64,000 nt of DNA from Alsobacter sp046349155 (GTDB lineage: Bacteria; Pseudomonadota; Alphaproteobacteria; Rhizobiales; Beijerinckiaceae), in assembly GCA_046349155.1 (NCBI GenBank), contig JAXMCW010000007.1, positions 1-64,000 of the forward strand. Direction: 5' to 3'. Below the pieces are notes generated by a model. It did no database searches and was not told the origin of the DNA. It saw nothing but the letters and a program-made list of their open reading frames with translations. Position numbers and translations under genes: made by a program. Positions 8,361-17,422 of the stretch are shown piece after piece. Numbering within the stretch: position 1 is the first letter of the stretch; every line of letters begins with the position of its first letter.

Positions 8361-9470
8361 CTAGAACTCCACGACGCTGCGGATCGACTTGCCTTCGTGC
8401 ATCAGGTCGAAGCCCTCGTTGATGCGCTCGAGCGGAAGCTTGTGCGTGATGAGGTCGTCGATATTGATGCGCCCGTCCATGTACCAGTCGACGATGCGCG
8501 GCACGTCGGTGCGGCCCCTCGCGCCGCCGAAGGCCGAGCCCTTCCAGACGCGGCCGGTGACGAGTTGGAAGGGGCGGGTCGCGATCTCGGCGCCGGCCGG
8601 CGCCACTCCGATGATGATCGACTGGCCCCAGCCCTTGTGGCAGCATTCCAGCGCCTGGCGCATCACCTGCACGTTGCCCGTGCAGTCAAAGGAATAATCC
8701 GCGCCACCCCTGGTCAGCTCGACGAGGTGGGCGACGAGGTCGCCCGACACCTCCTTGGGATTGACGAAGTCCGTCATGCCGAACTTCGTCGCCAGGTCGC
8801 GCTTGGACGGGTTCACGTCCACGCCGACGATCTGCTCGGCGCCGACCAGCTTCAGGCCCTGGATGACATTGAGGCCGATGCCGCCGAGGCCAAACACGAC
8901 GGCGCGCGCCCCGGTCTCCACCTTGGCCGTCCAGATCACCGCGCCGATGCCCGTGGTGACGCCGCAGCCGATGTAGCAGACCTTGTCGAAGGGCGCGTCG
9001 GAGCGGATCTTCGCCACGGCGATTTCCGGCACCACGATGTGGTTGGCGAAGGTGGAGGTTCCCATGTAGTGGAGCACCTTCTCGCCCTTGTAGGAGAACC
9101 GGCTGGAGCCGTCCGGCATCAGCCCCCTGCCCTGGGTGACGCGGATCTTCTGGCAGAGGTTCGTCTTGCGCGAGAGGCAGTACTCGCATTCGCGGCATTC
9201 CGGCGTGTAGAGCGGGATCACGTGGTCGCCCGGCTTCAGCGTCGTCACGCCCGGCCCGCATTCCAGCACGACGCCGGCGCCCTCGTGCCCAAGCACGGCG
9301 GGAAACAGCCCCTCCGGATCGGCGCCCGACAGCGTGTAGTAGTCGGTGTGGCAGATCCCCGTGGCCTTCACCTCGATCAGCACCTCGCCCTGTCGCGGAC
9401 CCTCGAGGTCGAGCTCGACGATCTCGAGCGGCTTCTTGGCGGCGAAGGCGACGGCGGCGCGGGTCTTCAT
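8361..9470 (-). CDS. frmA: S-(hydroxymethyl)glutathione dehydrogenase (class III alcohol dehydrogenase)
   Basis: This 369-residue zinc- and NAD-dependent enzyme oxidises S-hydroxymethylglutathione, formed from formaldehyde and glutathione, to S-formylglutathione. It can also reduce S-nitrosoglutathione. Visible marks are the catalytic zinc Cys40 in ATGICHTDYY, the GHEGAG motif, the structural zinc cluster CRECEYCLSRKTNLC, and the Rossmann motif GLGGIGLNVIQG. Full length matches the family. ATG 9470 follows an AGGGAG site. It is monocistronic here, with no S-formylglutathione hydrolase next to it. In a cell with XoxF methanol dehydrogenase (40.5 kb) it is the obvious sink for formaldehyde. Confidence 0.96.
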   Translation of the reverse strand: MKTRAAVAFAAKKPLEIVELDLEGPRQGEVLIEVKATGICHTDYYTLSGADPEGLFPAVLGHEGAGVVLECGPGVTTLKPGDHVIPLYTPECRECEYCLSRKTNLCQKIRVTQGRGLMPDGSSRFSYKGEKVLHYMGTSTFANHIVVPEIAVAKIRSDAPFDKVCYIGCGVTTGIGAVIWTAKVETGARAVVFGLGGIGLNVIQGLKLVGAEQIVGVDVNPSKRDLATKFGMTDFVNPKEVSGDLVAHLVELTRGGADYSFDCTGNVQVMRQALECCHKGWGQSIIIGVAPAGAEIATRPFQLVTGRVWKGSAFGGARGRTDVPRIVDWYMDGRINIDDLITHKLPLERINEGFDLMHEGKSIRSVVEF

Positions 9471-9567
9471 CGGCAGGCTCCCTGGCTTTGTGCGCGGGAT
9501 CCTACAGGTTGCGGCCGCAGGGACAATGACGGGATTGCGACGCCCCGGAACGCGACGCAGACACCGC

Positions 9568-9653
9568 GTCATTGCGAGGAGCGCAGCGACGACGCCATCC
9601 GGAGAACGCCCGGCCGAGAACCGGATTGTTGCTTCGCTTCGCCCGGAATGACG
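9568..9653. repeat. Palindromic extragenic repeat (GTCATTGCGAGGAGC type)
   Basis: The stretch begins GTCATTGCGAGGAGCGCAGC and ends GCTTCGCCCGGAATGAC, an imperfect inverted pair of the common alphaproteobacterial GTCATTGCGAG...AATGAC family. It lies in the gap between the M48 protease and frmA. A shorter, decayed relative sits at 52302-52362. Confidence 0.6.
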
Positions 9654-9674
9654 ACGGTGTGAGCGCCGGGCGCG

Positions 9675-10496
9675 TCACTCGCCGCCCGCCAGCGCCGGGA
9701 CGCGCCGTCGCAGCTCTTCCGTCACGGCGTCCCAGTGAGCGAGGCGCTCCGGCCCAGCGGGATGGGTGCGCAACAGGGCGGGCGTGCCGTCGCCGCGGCC
9801 CGTGACGCCCATCGCGAGCACCATGCCGCGGGCCTGGGCGGGATCGATGCCCGAGCGGGCCAGGATCTCGGCGGCGAGCGCGTCCGCCTCGCGCTCTTGG
9901 GCCACGCTGAAAACCAGCGCGCCTGCCTGCGCGCCCGCGCCGGCGGCGGTGCGCCGCGCCACGTCCACGAGGCCCTGGGGCAGCGGAAGGCCAAGGCCCT
10001 CGGCGAGCCAGGTCGCTCCGAGCCGGACGAGCATGTCGGCCAGCAACGCGCCGAGACCCGCGCGGGCGCCCGACTGTTCGACATGATCGAGGATGTGGTG
10101 GGCCTTCTCGTGCGCGAGCACCATCGCCACCTCCGCCTCGCTGCGGGCGAGGGCGACGACCCCGCCCAGCATCACGACGTCGTTGTCGCCCGTCGCGAAG
10201 GCGTTGAACTCCGCGCCCGGCCGGAAGGCGACGTCCCAGGCGCAGGGCGAGGCCCCGCGCTCGCGGCATACCGCCTCGGCGGCCGGGCGCACCGCCGCCT
10301 CGGCGCGCCGGACGACCGACGCCGCGCGTTCGGGGGGAATCGGAAGAGGCTCGCGCGGCGCGGACCGCGCGATCTCCGCCCGGGCTGCCTCGATGGCGGC
10401 GTCGGAGGGCGCGACGGCGTCCCGCCCGCAAGCGGCGAGCAGGGCCATGGCGGCGAGAGCGACGGCGAGGCGGCGGAACGGGCGGGTCTTCGTCAT
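9675..10496 (-). CDS. M48-family metalloprotease lipoprotein
   Basis: This 273-residue protein begins with a lipoprotein signal (LLAAC, lipid Cys23). The zinc motif HEKAH lies at 129-133, followed by the downstream EREADALA glutamate motif typical of M48 peptidases such as LoiP/BepA. It is expected in the periplasm, anchored to the outer or inner membrane, acting in envelope protein quality control. A short Cys pair (Cys77, Cys85) could form a disulfide. ATG 10496 is preferred; an upstream in-frame ATG would add MGP. The gene lies 50 bases downstream of the efflux gene on the same strand. Confidence 0.88.
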   Translation of the reverse strand: MTKTRPFRRLAVALAAMALLAACGRDAVAPSDAAIEAARAEIARSAPREPLPIPPERAASVVRRAEAAVRPAAEAVCRERGASPCAWDVAFRPGAEFNAFATGDNDVVMLGGVVALARSEAEVAMVLAHEKAHHILDHVEQSGARAGLGALLADMLVRLGATWLAEGLGLPLPQGLVDVARRTAAGAGAQAGALVFSVAQEREADALAAEILARSGIDPAQARGMVLAMGVTGRGDGTPALLRTHPAGPERLAHWDAVTEELRRRVPALAGGE

Positions 10497-10548
10497 GGGG
10501 CCCATATGGTGAAGCCCATGGCGGATTCCACGCGTGCGGACGCCGCCC

Positions 10549-12156
10549 TCAATGCCCCCCGCCGGCGGCGCCCGGCTTGGGCGGCGCGGGCTTCTTCAGC
10601 ACGAAGACCAGCGCGATCGTCGCGAGGAACATCGCGGTCAGCAGGAGAAAGGCGTCGCCGAAGGCCATGACCTGGGCCTGCACGCGGACCAGCCCGGCGA
10701 GCTTCTTCAGGGCGGCCAGTTCGGCGTCGGAGCCGAGCGGGGACATCGCGTTCTGCAGGTTGGAGAGCGTCTCCAGCGCCTGCTGGCTCGACCACGTCAC
10801 CCGCTCGTGCAGGCGGGCGAGGTGCAGGTCCATGCGGTCGTTGAGGACCGTGTTGATCACCGCGAGGCCCACCGCGCCACCGAGGTTGCGAGTGAGGTTG
10901 TAGAGGCCCGAGGCATTCTTCAGCCGCGAGGGATGCAAGGTGCCGAGCGCCACGTTGTTGATGGGGACCATGCAGATCATCAGCGAGCAGCCGCGCAGGA
11001 TCTGCGGGACCAGGAGTTCGTTGAAATCCCAGTCCTTAGTGATGCCCGAGGCCATGTAGGTCCCGAGCGCGAAGCCCGCGAGGCCCACGGCCAGCATCAC
11101 GCGCGGGTCGAGCTTCTGCATCAGCCGGCCCGCGAGGGGCGCGGTGAAGAACATGGCGAGGCCGGTGACGAACATGGTCTCGCCGATCTGCAGCGCGGAG
11201 AGACCGCGCACCCGCCCGAGATAGACGGGATAGAGATAGGTGAGGCCGTAGAGGCCGATGCCCAGCACGAAGGAAAAGGCCGAGCCGGCGGCGAAGTTGC
11301 GGTCCTTGAAGGCGTAGAGATCGACGATCGGCTCCCTGGCCGTCAGCACGCGCCAGAAGAATGCGACGCCGGACGTCACCATGACGACGGCGCAGATTAA
11401 GACCGTCTCGTCCTGCAGCCAGTCATGCGTGGGGCCCTCCTCGAGCACGTATTCGGTCGTGCCGAGGAAGGCGGCCATGAAGGCGAGCCCCCACCAGTCG
11501 AAGCGCTGCAGCAGCGCGAAGTCGGGCTTGTCGAAGTCGATGAGGCTGAAGGCTGCGATGGTCACCCCGATGCCGGGAATCACGTTGACCAGGAACAGCC
11601 AGTGCCAGGAAAAGAGCTCGGTCAGGTAGCCGCCGACGGTCGGGCCGATGGTCGGCGCCATCGTCGCCACGAGGCCGATGAGCGGGGAGATCATGGGCTG
11701 CTTCGAGCGCGGGAAGATCGTGAACGCCGCCGCGAAGACGCTGGGGATCATGCCCCCGCCGATGAAGCCCTGCAGGGCGCGGTAGACGATCATCTGCTCC
11801 AGGCTGGTCGCCGTGGCACAGAGCGCGCTCGCCAAGGTGAAACCGGCGGCGGAGACCGTGAAGAGCCAGCGGGTCGAGAAGGCGCGGCCGAGAAAGCCCG
11901 ACAGCGGGATCATGATGACCTCCGCGATCAGGTAGGCCGTCTGCACCCACGAGATCTCGTCGGCCGAGGCGGAGAGACCGGCCTGGATCTCGGCGAGGGA
12001 GGCCGAGACGATCTGGATGTCGAGGATCGCCATGAACATCCCGAACACCATCGCCAGGAAGGCGAAGACGCGGCGAGCGGGCACGTGGTCGCTGGCCGCC
12101 GGCGCATGGGGCGCGCCGGCAGGCCGGGCCGTCAGGGCGGGGGCGGAGGCGGACAT
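10549..12156 (-). CDS. DHA2-family MFS multidrug efflux permease (EmrB-like)
   Basis: This 535-residue protein has about 14 hydrophobic segments. Motifs of the drug:H+ antiporter-2 family are visible: FMAILDIQIVSASL in helix 1, the motif A region GFLGRAFSTRWLF, and motif C-like MAPTIGPTVGG. It should export hydrophobic drugs across the inner membrane, coupled to protons, with the HlyD protein encoded just upstream at 12212-13528 as periplasmic adaptor. The start is ATG 12156; the frame extends further upstream but that part overlaps the adaptor and lacks similarity. It is regulated by the TetR at 13732 through the operators at 13590-13666. No outer membrane factor gene is present nearby. Confidence 0.92.
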   Translation of the reverse strand: MSASAPALTARPAGAPHAPAASDHVPARRVFAFLAMVFGMFMAILDIQIVSASLAEIQAGLSASADEISWVQTAYLIAEVIMIPLSGFLGRAFSTRWLFTVSAAGFTLASALCATATSLEQMIVYRALQGFIGGGMIPSVFAAAFTIFPRSKQPMISPLIGLVATMAPTIGPTVGGYLTELFSWHWLFLVNVIPGIGVTIAAFSLIDFDKPDFALLQRFDWWGLAFMAAFLGTTEYVLEEGPTHDWLQDETVLICAVVMVTSGVAFFWRVLTAREPIVDLYAFKDRNFAAGSAFSFVLGIGLYGLTYLYPVYLGRVRGLSALQIGETMFVTGLAMFFTAPLAGRLMQKLDPRVMLAVGLAGFALGTYMASGITKDWDFNELLVPQILRGCSLMICMVPINNVALGTLHPSRLKNASGLYNLTRNLGGAVGLAVINTVLNDRMDLHLARLHERVTWSSQQALETLSNLQNAMSPLGSDAELAALKKLAGLVRVQAQVMAFGDAFLLLTAMFLATIALVFVLKKPAPPKPGAAGGGH

Positions 12157-12211
12157 GGAAGCCTCGATCGGACGGCGGATCGCCTGGCCGGGTTCAAGGG
12201 GCGGACGGGGT

Positions 12212-13528
12212 TCAGGGGGCGGACACTTGCGCGGCGCGCGGGCCGGCCTTGGCCGGCTCGAAGCCGAGCAGCGACTTGGCGCTGGCGAGGGCCTTGGCCA
12301 CGGGGTCCCTGGACTCGTCCTCAGCCGACTTGGTGCGCACGCTGGCGACGACGGAGAGGCCCGGGCGGAGCTGGCCCGAGGCCGCGAGCTCCGGCGGCAC
12401 GGCGACACGCACCGGCACGCGCTGCACGATCTTGGTGAAGTTGCCCGTGGCGTTCTCGGGCGGCAGCAGGCTGAAGATCGTGCCGGAGCCCGGGGCCAGG
12501 CTCTCCACCTTGCCTTCGAAGCGGTGGCCCGGCAGGGCGTCCACCTCGACGTCGACAGACTGGCCGGGCCTGATGCGGGCGAGCTGGGTCTCCTTGTAGT
12601 TCGCCTCGACATAGAGCGAGTCGAGCGGCACGAGGGCGGCCAGGCGGGCGCCGGGCTGCACGAAATTGCCGACCTCGGCCGCGCGATTGGCGACGACTCC
12701 GTCGACTGGGGCGCGGATCACGGTGAAGGCGAGGTCGCGCTCCGCCTTGTCGAGGGCCGTCTGCAGCTCCGCGACCTGGCGGCGCGCCTCGGTTTCCTGG
12801 GCGCGGGTCACCTCGATCGTCGCCTCGGCGCTCGCGATGGCGGCCTTGGCGCTCTCGACGGCGGCGGCGGCGCGATCGCGATCGGCGCGGGCGGCGTCGA
12901 GCTTCTGCTTCGAGCCGAAGTCGCTCTGGGCGAGCGACTGGGCGCGCTGGTAGTCCGCCTCGGCGCGGGTCAGGTCGGCCTCGTTCGCGGTGAGCTGGGC
13001 GTGGCTCTGGCCCAGGGCCGCGATCTGCGCTGTCACCTGCCGGCCGATGCGCTCGATCGTCGCCTGCTGCGTGCCGATGCGGGCCTTGGCGGCGTCGACG
13101 GCGTTGCGATAATCCCCATCATCGATGCGGGCGATCACGTCGCCGGCCTTCACCGCGGTGTTGTTGACCACGGGGGCCTCGACCACGTAGCCGGCCACCT
13201 TGGCGGCGATGGTGGTGACGTTGGCCTTCACATAGGCGTCGTCGGTCGAGACGAGAAAGCGCCCTTCCGTCCACCAGCCATAGCCGTACCACCCACCGCC
13301 GCCGAGCGCGGCGAGCAGGACGAGAGGCAGCACCACGCGCCTGCGGCCGCGCCTGGGCGGGAGGACTTCCCCGTTCATCGGCTGGCCGGGCAGGCCGGGG
13401 CCACGTGCGACGACCTGGCCGCCTGGGGCCGGGCCGACTTGAGCCGGGCTGCTTTGGGCCTGCCCGCCCGGCATCCCCGCGGGGGACGAAGCGTCGCGCA
13501 GCGTCGTGGAGGAGGAGTCTTCGCTCAT
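12212..13528 (-). CDS. HlyD/EmrA-family efflux adaptor (membrane fusion protein)
   Basis: This 438-residue protein has an N-terminal Pro/Gly-rich cytoplasmic tail, one membrane anchor (about 62-82, RRRVVLPLVLLAALGGGGWYGYGW), a lipoyl half motif (STDDAYVKANVTTIAAKVAGYV), a long alpha-helical hairpin with Ala/Glu/Gln-rich heptads (about 145-270), a second lipoyl half (VIRAPVDGVVANRAAEVGNFV), and a beta-barrel domain. It links the MFS permease to an outer membrane channel. It is the first gene of a two-gene operon with the permease; the 55-base gap has no terminator. ATG 13528 lies close to the TetR operators. Confidence 0.93.
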   Translation of the reverse strand: MSEDSSSTTLRDASSPAGMPGGQAQSSPAQVGPAPGGQVVARGPGLPGQPMNGEVLPPRRGRRRVVLPLVLLAALGGGGWYGYGWWTEGRFLVSTDDAYVKANVTTIAAKVAGYVVEAPVVNNTAVKAGDVIARIDDGDYRNAVDAAKARIGTQQATIERIGRQVTAQIAALGQSHAQLTANEADLTRAEADYQRAQSLAQSDFGSKQKLDAARADRDRAAAAVESAKAAIASAEATIEVTRAQETEARRQVAELQTALDKAERDLAFTVIRAPVDGVVANRAAEVGNFVQPGARLAALVPLDSLYVEANYKETQLARIRPGQSVDVEVDALPGHRFEGKVESLAPGSGTIFSLLPPENATGNFTKIVQRVPVRVAVPPELAASGQLRPGLSVVASVRTKSAEDESRDPVAKALASAKSLLGFEPAKAGPRAAQVSAP

Positions 13529-13589
13529 GGGACGTCTCTGGTTTGGAACCGCACCCGGAGGGGCGTCGGGTCTCCATACGTGCAATCGA

Positions 13590-13604
13590 ACCGAACGGTT
13601 CGGT
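13590..13604. promoter_or_regulatory. TetR operator 1
   Basis: ACCGAACGGTTCGGT is a perfect 15-base odd palindrome. The same word occurs at 13652-13666, 62 bases away (about six helix turns). Both lie in the divergent promoter between the efflux operon and tetR, the expected place for TetR binding. The flank CGA...C is also shared. Confidence 0.85.
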
Positions 13605-13651
13605 CATTTCGCTCTTGCAATATGGGAGCCGCCGGACGATATCAAGATCGA

Positions 13652-13666
13652 ACCGAACGGTTCGGT
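13652..13666. promoter_or_regulatory. TetR operator 2
   Basis: This is a second exact copy of ACCGAACGGTTCGGT, about 65 bases upstream of the tetR start. Binding here would repress tetR itself; together with operator 1 it would cover the efflux promoter too. Confidence 0.85.
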
Positions 13667-13731
13667 CAAAAAATTTCCCCACGCACGCGGTTCATGCAAC
13701 TGTGGCATGCTCCAGCGGTAGAAGAGCAACG

Positions 13732-14415
13732 ATGACGAGCGAAAGCGACCTCCTGGTCCCACCCCCCGCCGCCCAAGCGCCGGCGCGCGGCGGCTCCCGC
13801 CCCGACGACGGCGATCCGGCCAAGCGCAAACAGATCGTGGAGGGAGCGCGGACGGTGTTCCTGGAGCGCGGCTTCGAGGGGGCCAGCATGGGCGAGATCG
13901 CCCGCTGCGCCGGCGTCTCCAAGGGCACGCTCTATGTCTACTTCCAAAACAAGGAGCAGCTCTTCTGCGCCATCATGGAAGACGAGCGGCGCAGCCATCT
14001 CGTCCCCCTGCTGGAGATCGACCGCTCGGAGCCCGTCGAGGCCGCCCTTCGGGCCTTCGGCCGGCGGCTCGTCTCCTTCATCCTCTCGCCGCGCAAGATC
14101 GCCTCGATGCGCACGGCCATGGCGATCGCCGAGCAGATGCCGGAGGTGGGGCGGGATTTCTACGCCCGCGGGCCCGGCCAGGCGATCAAGGTCGTGAAGT
14201 CCTATCTCGACGACAAAGTGGCCTCGGGCGAACTCGACATTCCCGACACGGCGCTCGCCGCGCCCCAATTGCTGGACCTCGTCCAGAGCTCCCTCATCCG
14301 CCCCGCCCTGTTCGGCTTCGAGCTGCCGGAGAACGAGTTGGAGGCCCGAATCGGCGAGGTCGTGGATTGCGGCGTCCGGGTCTTCCTGCGGGCCTACGCA
14401 CGGACCGCGGAGTAG
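13732..14415 (+). CDS. TetR/AcrR-family repressor of the efflux operon
   Basis: This 227-residue protein has an N-terminal TetR helix-turn-helix (residues about 32-78: KQIVEGARTVFLERGFEGAS, then GVSKGTLYVYFQNKEQLF) and a C-terminal ligand/dimer domain of the AcrR C-terminal kind. The first 28 residues are a disordered Pro/Ala-rich tail. It is transcribed divergently from the HlyD/EmrB pair, with two palindromic operators in between. The usual logic is repression relieved by an efflux substrate. ATG 13732 is chosen; an upstream reading frame exists but crosses the operators. Confidence 0.92.
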   Translation: MTSESDLLVPPPAAQAPARGGSRPDDGDPAKRKQIVEGARTVFLERGFEGASMGEIARCAGVSKGTLYVYFQNKEQLFCAIMEDERRSHLVPLLEIDRSEPVEAALRAFGRRLVSFILSPRKIASMRTAMAIAEQMPEVGRDFYARGPGQAIKVVKSYLDDKVASGELDIPDTALAAPQLLDLVQSSLIRPALFGFELPENELEARIGEVVDCGVRVFLRAYARTAE

Positions 14416-14564
14416 GCTGCGAGAGTCAGCGCGGCCGGCGACACCGTCCGGGCCGCGGCGCAAGGATGTCCGACCGCCGCAGGGTCTCCCGTCCGGCCCG
14501 GGCGAGCACCCTTCTTTCGTCGCGTCCCATTGCAACGGCGGGGGGGCGGCGTTACCTGCCCTTC

Positions 14565-15251
14565 ATGGAGCTCACCCCGCACTTCCTCGTGTCGGTCCTG
14601 CAGATCATCTGGATCGACCTCCTCCTGTCCGGGGACAACGCCGTCGTCATCGCCATGGCCTGCCGCTCCCTGCCAGCCCGGCAGAAGCGCGTGGGCGTCG
14701 TGCTCGGCGCGGGCGTCGCGGTGGGCCTGCGCATCCTCTTCGCCATCGTCATCACGTGGCTCCTGGGCCTGCCCTTCCTCAAGCTGTCGGGCGGACTGCT
14801 CCTCGTGTGGATCGCGGCGAAGCTGATCGCGGAGGAAGGGCATGACCACTCCAGCGTGCAGGCAGCCGATTCGCTCTGGAAGGCTGTGTGGACGATCGCC
14901 GTCGCCGACGCGGTGATGAGCCTCGACAACGTCGTGGCGATCTCGGCCGCCTCCCACGGCAATGTCTGGCTGTTCACCTTCGGCCTGCTGTTCTCGATCC
15001 CGCTGATCATCCTCGGCGCGACGCTGATCATGACCGTGCTCGCCCGCTTCCCGCTGCTGGTCTGGGCCGGCGCGGCGCTGCTGGGCTGGGTCGCGGGCGG
15101 GATGATCGCCACCGATCCCTGGCTCGCCGACCAGACGGCCGGCCAGGCGGACGACTACGAGCTCGCCTGCTCCATCGTGACGATGCTGCTCGTCATCGCC
15201 GTGGGTTTCCTGATGAAGCGGCGCGCGCGCCCTGCGGAAGGCCGCACCTGA
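14565..15251 (+). CDS. TerC / YjbE-family integral membrane protein
   Basis: This 228-residue protein has about seven hydrophobic helices and the two conserved acidic TerC motifs LLSGDNAVVIAMA (near residue 22) and DAVMSLDNVVAISAA (near 115). TerC-family proteins are linked to metal-ion homeostasis, notably manganese export, and to tellurite resistance in other bacteria. The YjbE-type single-domain form fits here. A His/Asp cluster (EEGHDHSS) lies in the central loop. The start is ATG 14565 after a G-rich leader. It is followed by a hairpin with a short T run at 15247-15270. Confidence 0.9.
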   Translation: MELTPHFLVSVLQIIWIDLLLSGDNAVVIAMACRSLPARQKRVGVVLGAGVAVGLRILFAIVITWLLGLPFLKLSGGLLLVWIAAKLIAEEGHDHSSVQAADSLWKAVWTIAVADAVMSLDNVVAISAASHGNVWLFTFGLLFSIPLIILGATLIMTVLARFPLLVWAGAALLGWVAGGMIATDPWLADQTAGQADDYELACSIVTMLLVIAVGFLMKRRARPAEGRT

Positions 15252-15270
15252 CCTTCATCAGGTCAGGTTT
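15247..15270 (+). terminator. Candidate terminator after the TerC gene
   Basis: CCTGAC (15247-15252) pairs with GTCAGG (15262-15267) around a 9-base loop, followed by TTTCT. It overlaps the TerC stop codon. The stem is short, so efficiency is uncertain. Confidence 0.4.
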
Positions 15271-15441
15271 CTCCGCCTGTTGCACTCTCTCCGCTCGCGT
15301 TGCACAGTCTGACGGCAATTCCGTAAGGTGTGATGCGCAATCAGCGATGAAGCCCCCTGATCACAGGGCCGGAAGACGTGCCGCCAGGCGATGCGGCGGG
15401 ACAGGGCGACGAGCCGCCGGCCATGCCCCCGGGAGGGCGGC

Positions 15442-16623
15442 GTGACGGACGTTGCGAATGCCGGCACCGGCTCGTCCCGCGCCGAATCCGAGGCGCGCCT
15501 CACCAGCGTGCTGGACACGGCCGTGGACGGAATCCTCGTCATCGACGAGTCCGCCCGAATCCTCGTCTTCAACAAAGCCTGCGAAACGCTGTTCGGCTAC
15601 ACGCCCGAGGAGGCGATCGGCCAGAACATCCGCCTCATCATGCCCGCCGACTACGCTCGGGCGCATGACGGCTACGTCACGAACTACATGCGAACGGGAG
15701 AGGCCAAGATCATCGGAATCGGCCGCGAGGTCCGGGCGCGCCATCGCGACGGCGCCGAATTCCCGGTCGAGCTCTCGGTCGGCGACGCCTCGACCCCCGA
15801 GGGCCGCCAGTTCATCGGCATCATCAGGGACCTGCGCCCCCGCAAGGAGCAAGAGCGGCGCGTCAGCGAACTCCAGGCGGACCTCGTCCACATGGCCCGC
15901 GTCTCGGCCATGGACGAGATGGGCGCCGCCCTCGCCCACGAGCTCAACCAGCCCTTGACGGCGATCATGCTCTATCTCCAGGCCGCGACGCGGAGCCTCG
16001 CGCGGGCGCGGGCGGGCTCCCCGCTCGATCCCACCGCCTTCACCCCCATCCTCGACAAGGCCGTGCACGAGGCGGAACGGGCGGGCAACATCATCAGCCG
16101 GATGCGGCAATTCGTGGAGAAGCGCGAACCGCAGCGCCGCGCCGTCGACATCAACGCCGTGCTCGACGAGGCGGCTGAGCTGACCATGCTGGGCATGCGC
16201 GCGCCGGGACGCCTTGTGCGCGACTACGCGGGCGACCTGCCCAGGGCGGTCATCGATCCCGTGCAGATCCAGCAGGTCGTGGTCAACCTCCTGCGCAATG
16301 CCTTCGAAGCCTGCAAGCAACACGCGCATCCCACGGTCAGGCTGGAGACGCGGGCGCAGGATGACTGGCTGACGGTGTCGGTCGAGGACAATGGACCGGG
16401 CCTCAAGCCGTCGATGGTTCCTACACTTTTTACCGCCTTCTCCTCGTCGAAGCGCACGGGTATGGGTTTGGGGTTGTCGATCTCCCGGACCATCGCCCAG
16501 AATCACGGTGGCGAACTCCTGGTCGACCCCGGCGGACAAGGCCAGGGCGCCCGGTTCACGCTGCAGCTTCCGGTGGTTGAACCTGCGACCGACCCAACCG
16601 GAGAGATGGACGACGAGCGTTGA
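15442..16623 (+). CDS. fixL: Oxygen sensor histidine kinase FixL (heme PAS)
   Basis: This 393-residue soluble kinase has one PAS domain (about 15-135) with the FixL heme pocket. The proximal heme His is His75 in ARAHDGYV, and the following IIGIGREV and RDGAEFPVELSVGD match the FixL FG-loop region. A HisKA core with ALAHELNQPLTAI (phospho-His166) and a HATPase with GMGLGLSISR follow. In rhizobia, oxygen-free heme activates the kinase, which phosphorylates FixJ. It lacks the membrane segments of Sinorhizobium FixL and resembles the soluble Bradyrhizobium type. The start is GTG 15442 behind GGGAGGG; an upstream in-frame ATG at 15391 lacks a ribosome site. fixJ follows after 31 bases. Confidence 0.93.
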   Translation: MTDVANAGTGSSRAESEARLTSVLDTAVDGILVIDESARILVFNKACETLFGYTPEEAIGQNIRLIMPADYARAHDGYVTNYMRTGEAKIIGIGREVRARHRDGAEFPVELSVGDASTPEGRQFIGIIRDLRPRKEQERRVSELQADLVHMARVSAMDEMGAALAHELNQPLTAIMLYLQAATRSLARARAGSPLDPTAFTPILDKAVHEAERAGNIISRMRQFVEKREPQRRAVDINAVLDEAAELTMLGMRAPGRLVRDYAGDLPRAVIDPVQIQQVVVNLLRNAFEACKQHAHPTVRLETRAQDDWLTVSVEDNGPGLKPSMVPTLFTAFSSSKRTGMGLGLSISRTIAQNHGGELLVDPGGQGQGARFTLQLPVVEPATDPTGEMDDER

Positions 16624-16654
16624 TGCCTTTCCCCCGCACCCGAGGCGCACGCCC

Positions 16655-17281
16655 ATGAGCGAAGCCGGCCGCACTCCCGAACTCGTCGTCGTCGACGACG
16701 ACGTCGCCGTGCGCGACGCCCTGCGCACCGTGTTCGAACTGGAGGGCTTTCGAGTCACCGTCTATTCCGACGGCGTGAGCTTCCTGGCCGGCATCAAGGG
16801 GCGCAAGCCCGACTGCGTCATCCTCGACGTCCACATGCCCGGCCGCACCGGCCTCGAGGTGCTGAATGAACTGGGCCCGGAATTCCCGGCGCCGGTCTTC
16901 ATGATTTCGGGCCAGGGCGACATTCCCATGGCCGTCGAGGCCATCAAGAACGGCGCTCACGACTTCCTGGAGAAGCCTTTCGACGCCGAGACGGTAGTCA
17001 ACCGCATCCAGGAGACCCTGCAGGCGCGCGCCGCCAAGGAGGCGGGCAAGGGCAGCGACGGCGGCCTCGGCCCCTTCGCGGGGGAGGAGCAACTCACCCC
17101 GCGCGAGCGGGAGGTCCTGCAGCGCATTGCCATGGGGGCCTCGAACAAGGAGGCGGGCCGCCAGCTCGGCATCAGCCCGCGCACCATCGAGGTTCACAGG
17201 GCGCGCATCATGGAGAAGCTCGGGGCGCGCAACACCGCCGACCTCGTCCGAATCGTCTATTCGGAGTCCCGGCGCACGTGA
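16655..17281 (+). CDS. fixJ: Response regulator FixJ
   Basis: This 208-residue regulator has a receiver (acidic DDD at 14-16, phospho-Asp58 in VILDVHMPG, Lys in LEKPF) and a LuxR/FixJ-type helix-turn-helix (about 145-205: LTPREREVLQRIAMGASNKE, then ISPRTIEVHRARIMEKL). FixL phosphorylates it under low oxygen, and it then activates fixK. It is cotranscribed with fixL. The downstream fixK at 17913 and the receiver gene at 17423 are the probable targets, directly or through FixK. Confidence 0.94.
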   Translation: MSEAGRTPELVVVDDDVAVRDALRTVFELEGFRVTVYSDGVSFLAGIKGRKPDCVILDVHMPGRTGLEVLNELGPEFPAPVFMISGQGDIPMAVEAIKNGAHDFLEKPFDAETVVNRIQETLQARAAKEAGKGSDGGLGPFAGEEQLTPREREVLQRIAMGASNKEAGRQLGISPRTIEVHRARIMEKLGARNTADLVRIVYSESRRT

Positions 17282-17338
17282 TGGTGAGCGGCCATCTGTG
17301 ATTCTACTGATGGCGAAGCTCAGGCTGCAGACCCTACC

Positions 17339-17352
17339 TTGACTCCGATCAA
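17339..17352. promoter_or_regulatory. FixK/FNR box
   Basis: TTGACTCCGATCAA fits the FixK/FNR consensus TTGA-N6-TCAA perfectly. It lies 71 bases upstream of the lone receiver gene at 17423, consistent with activation by the fixK product encoded next door. It was the only perfect copy I noticed in the window. Confidence 0.8.
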
Positions 17353-17422
17353 TGCTCCCCCCGGCCGTCTGGCGCATGGTGCTTTGGTCCAAGCACAGCC
17401 CTGATGCGCACCGGGTGTTCGA

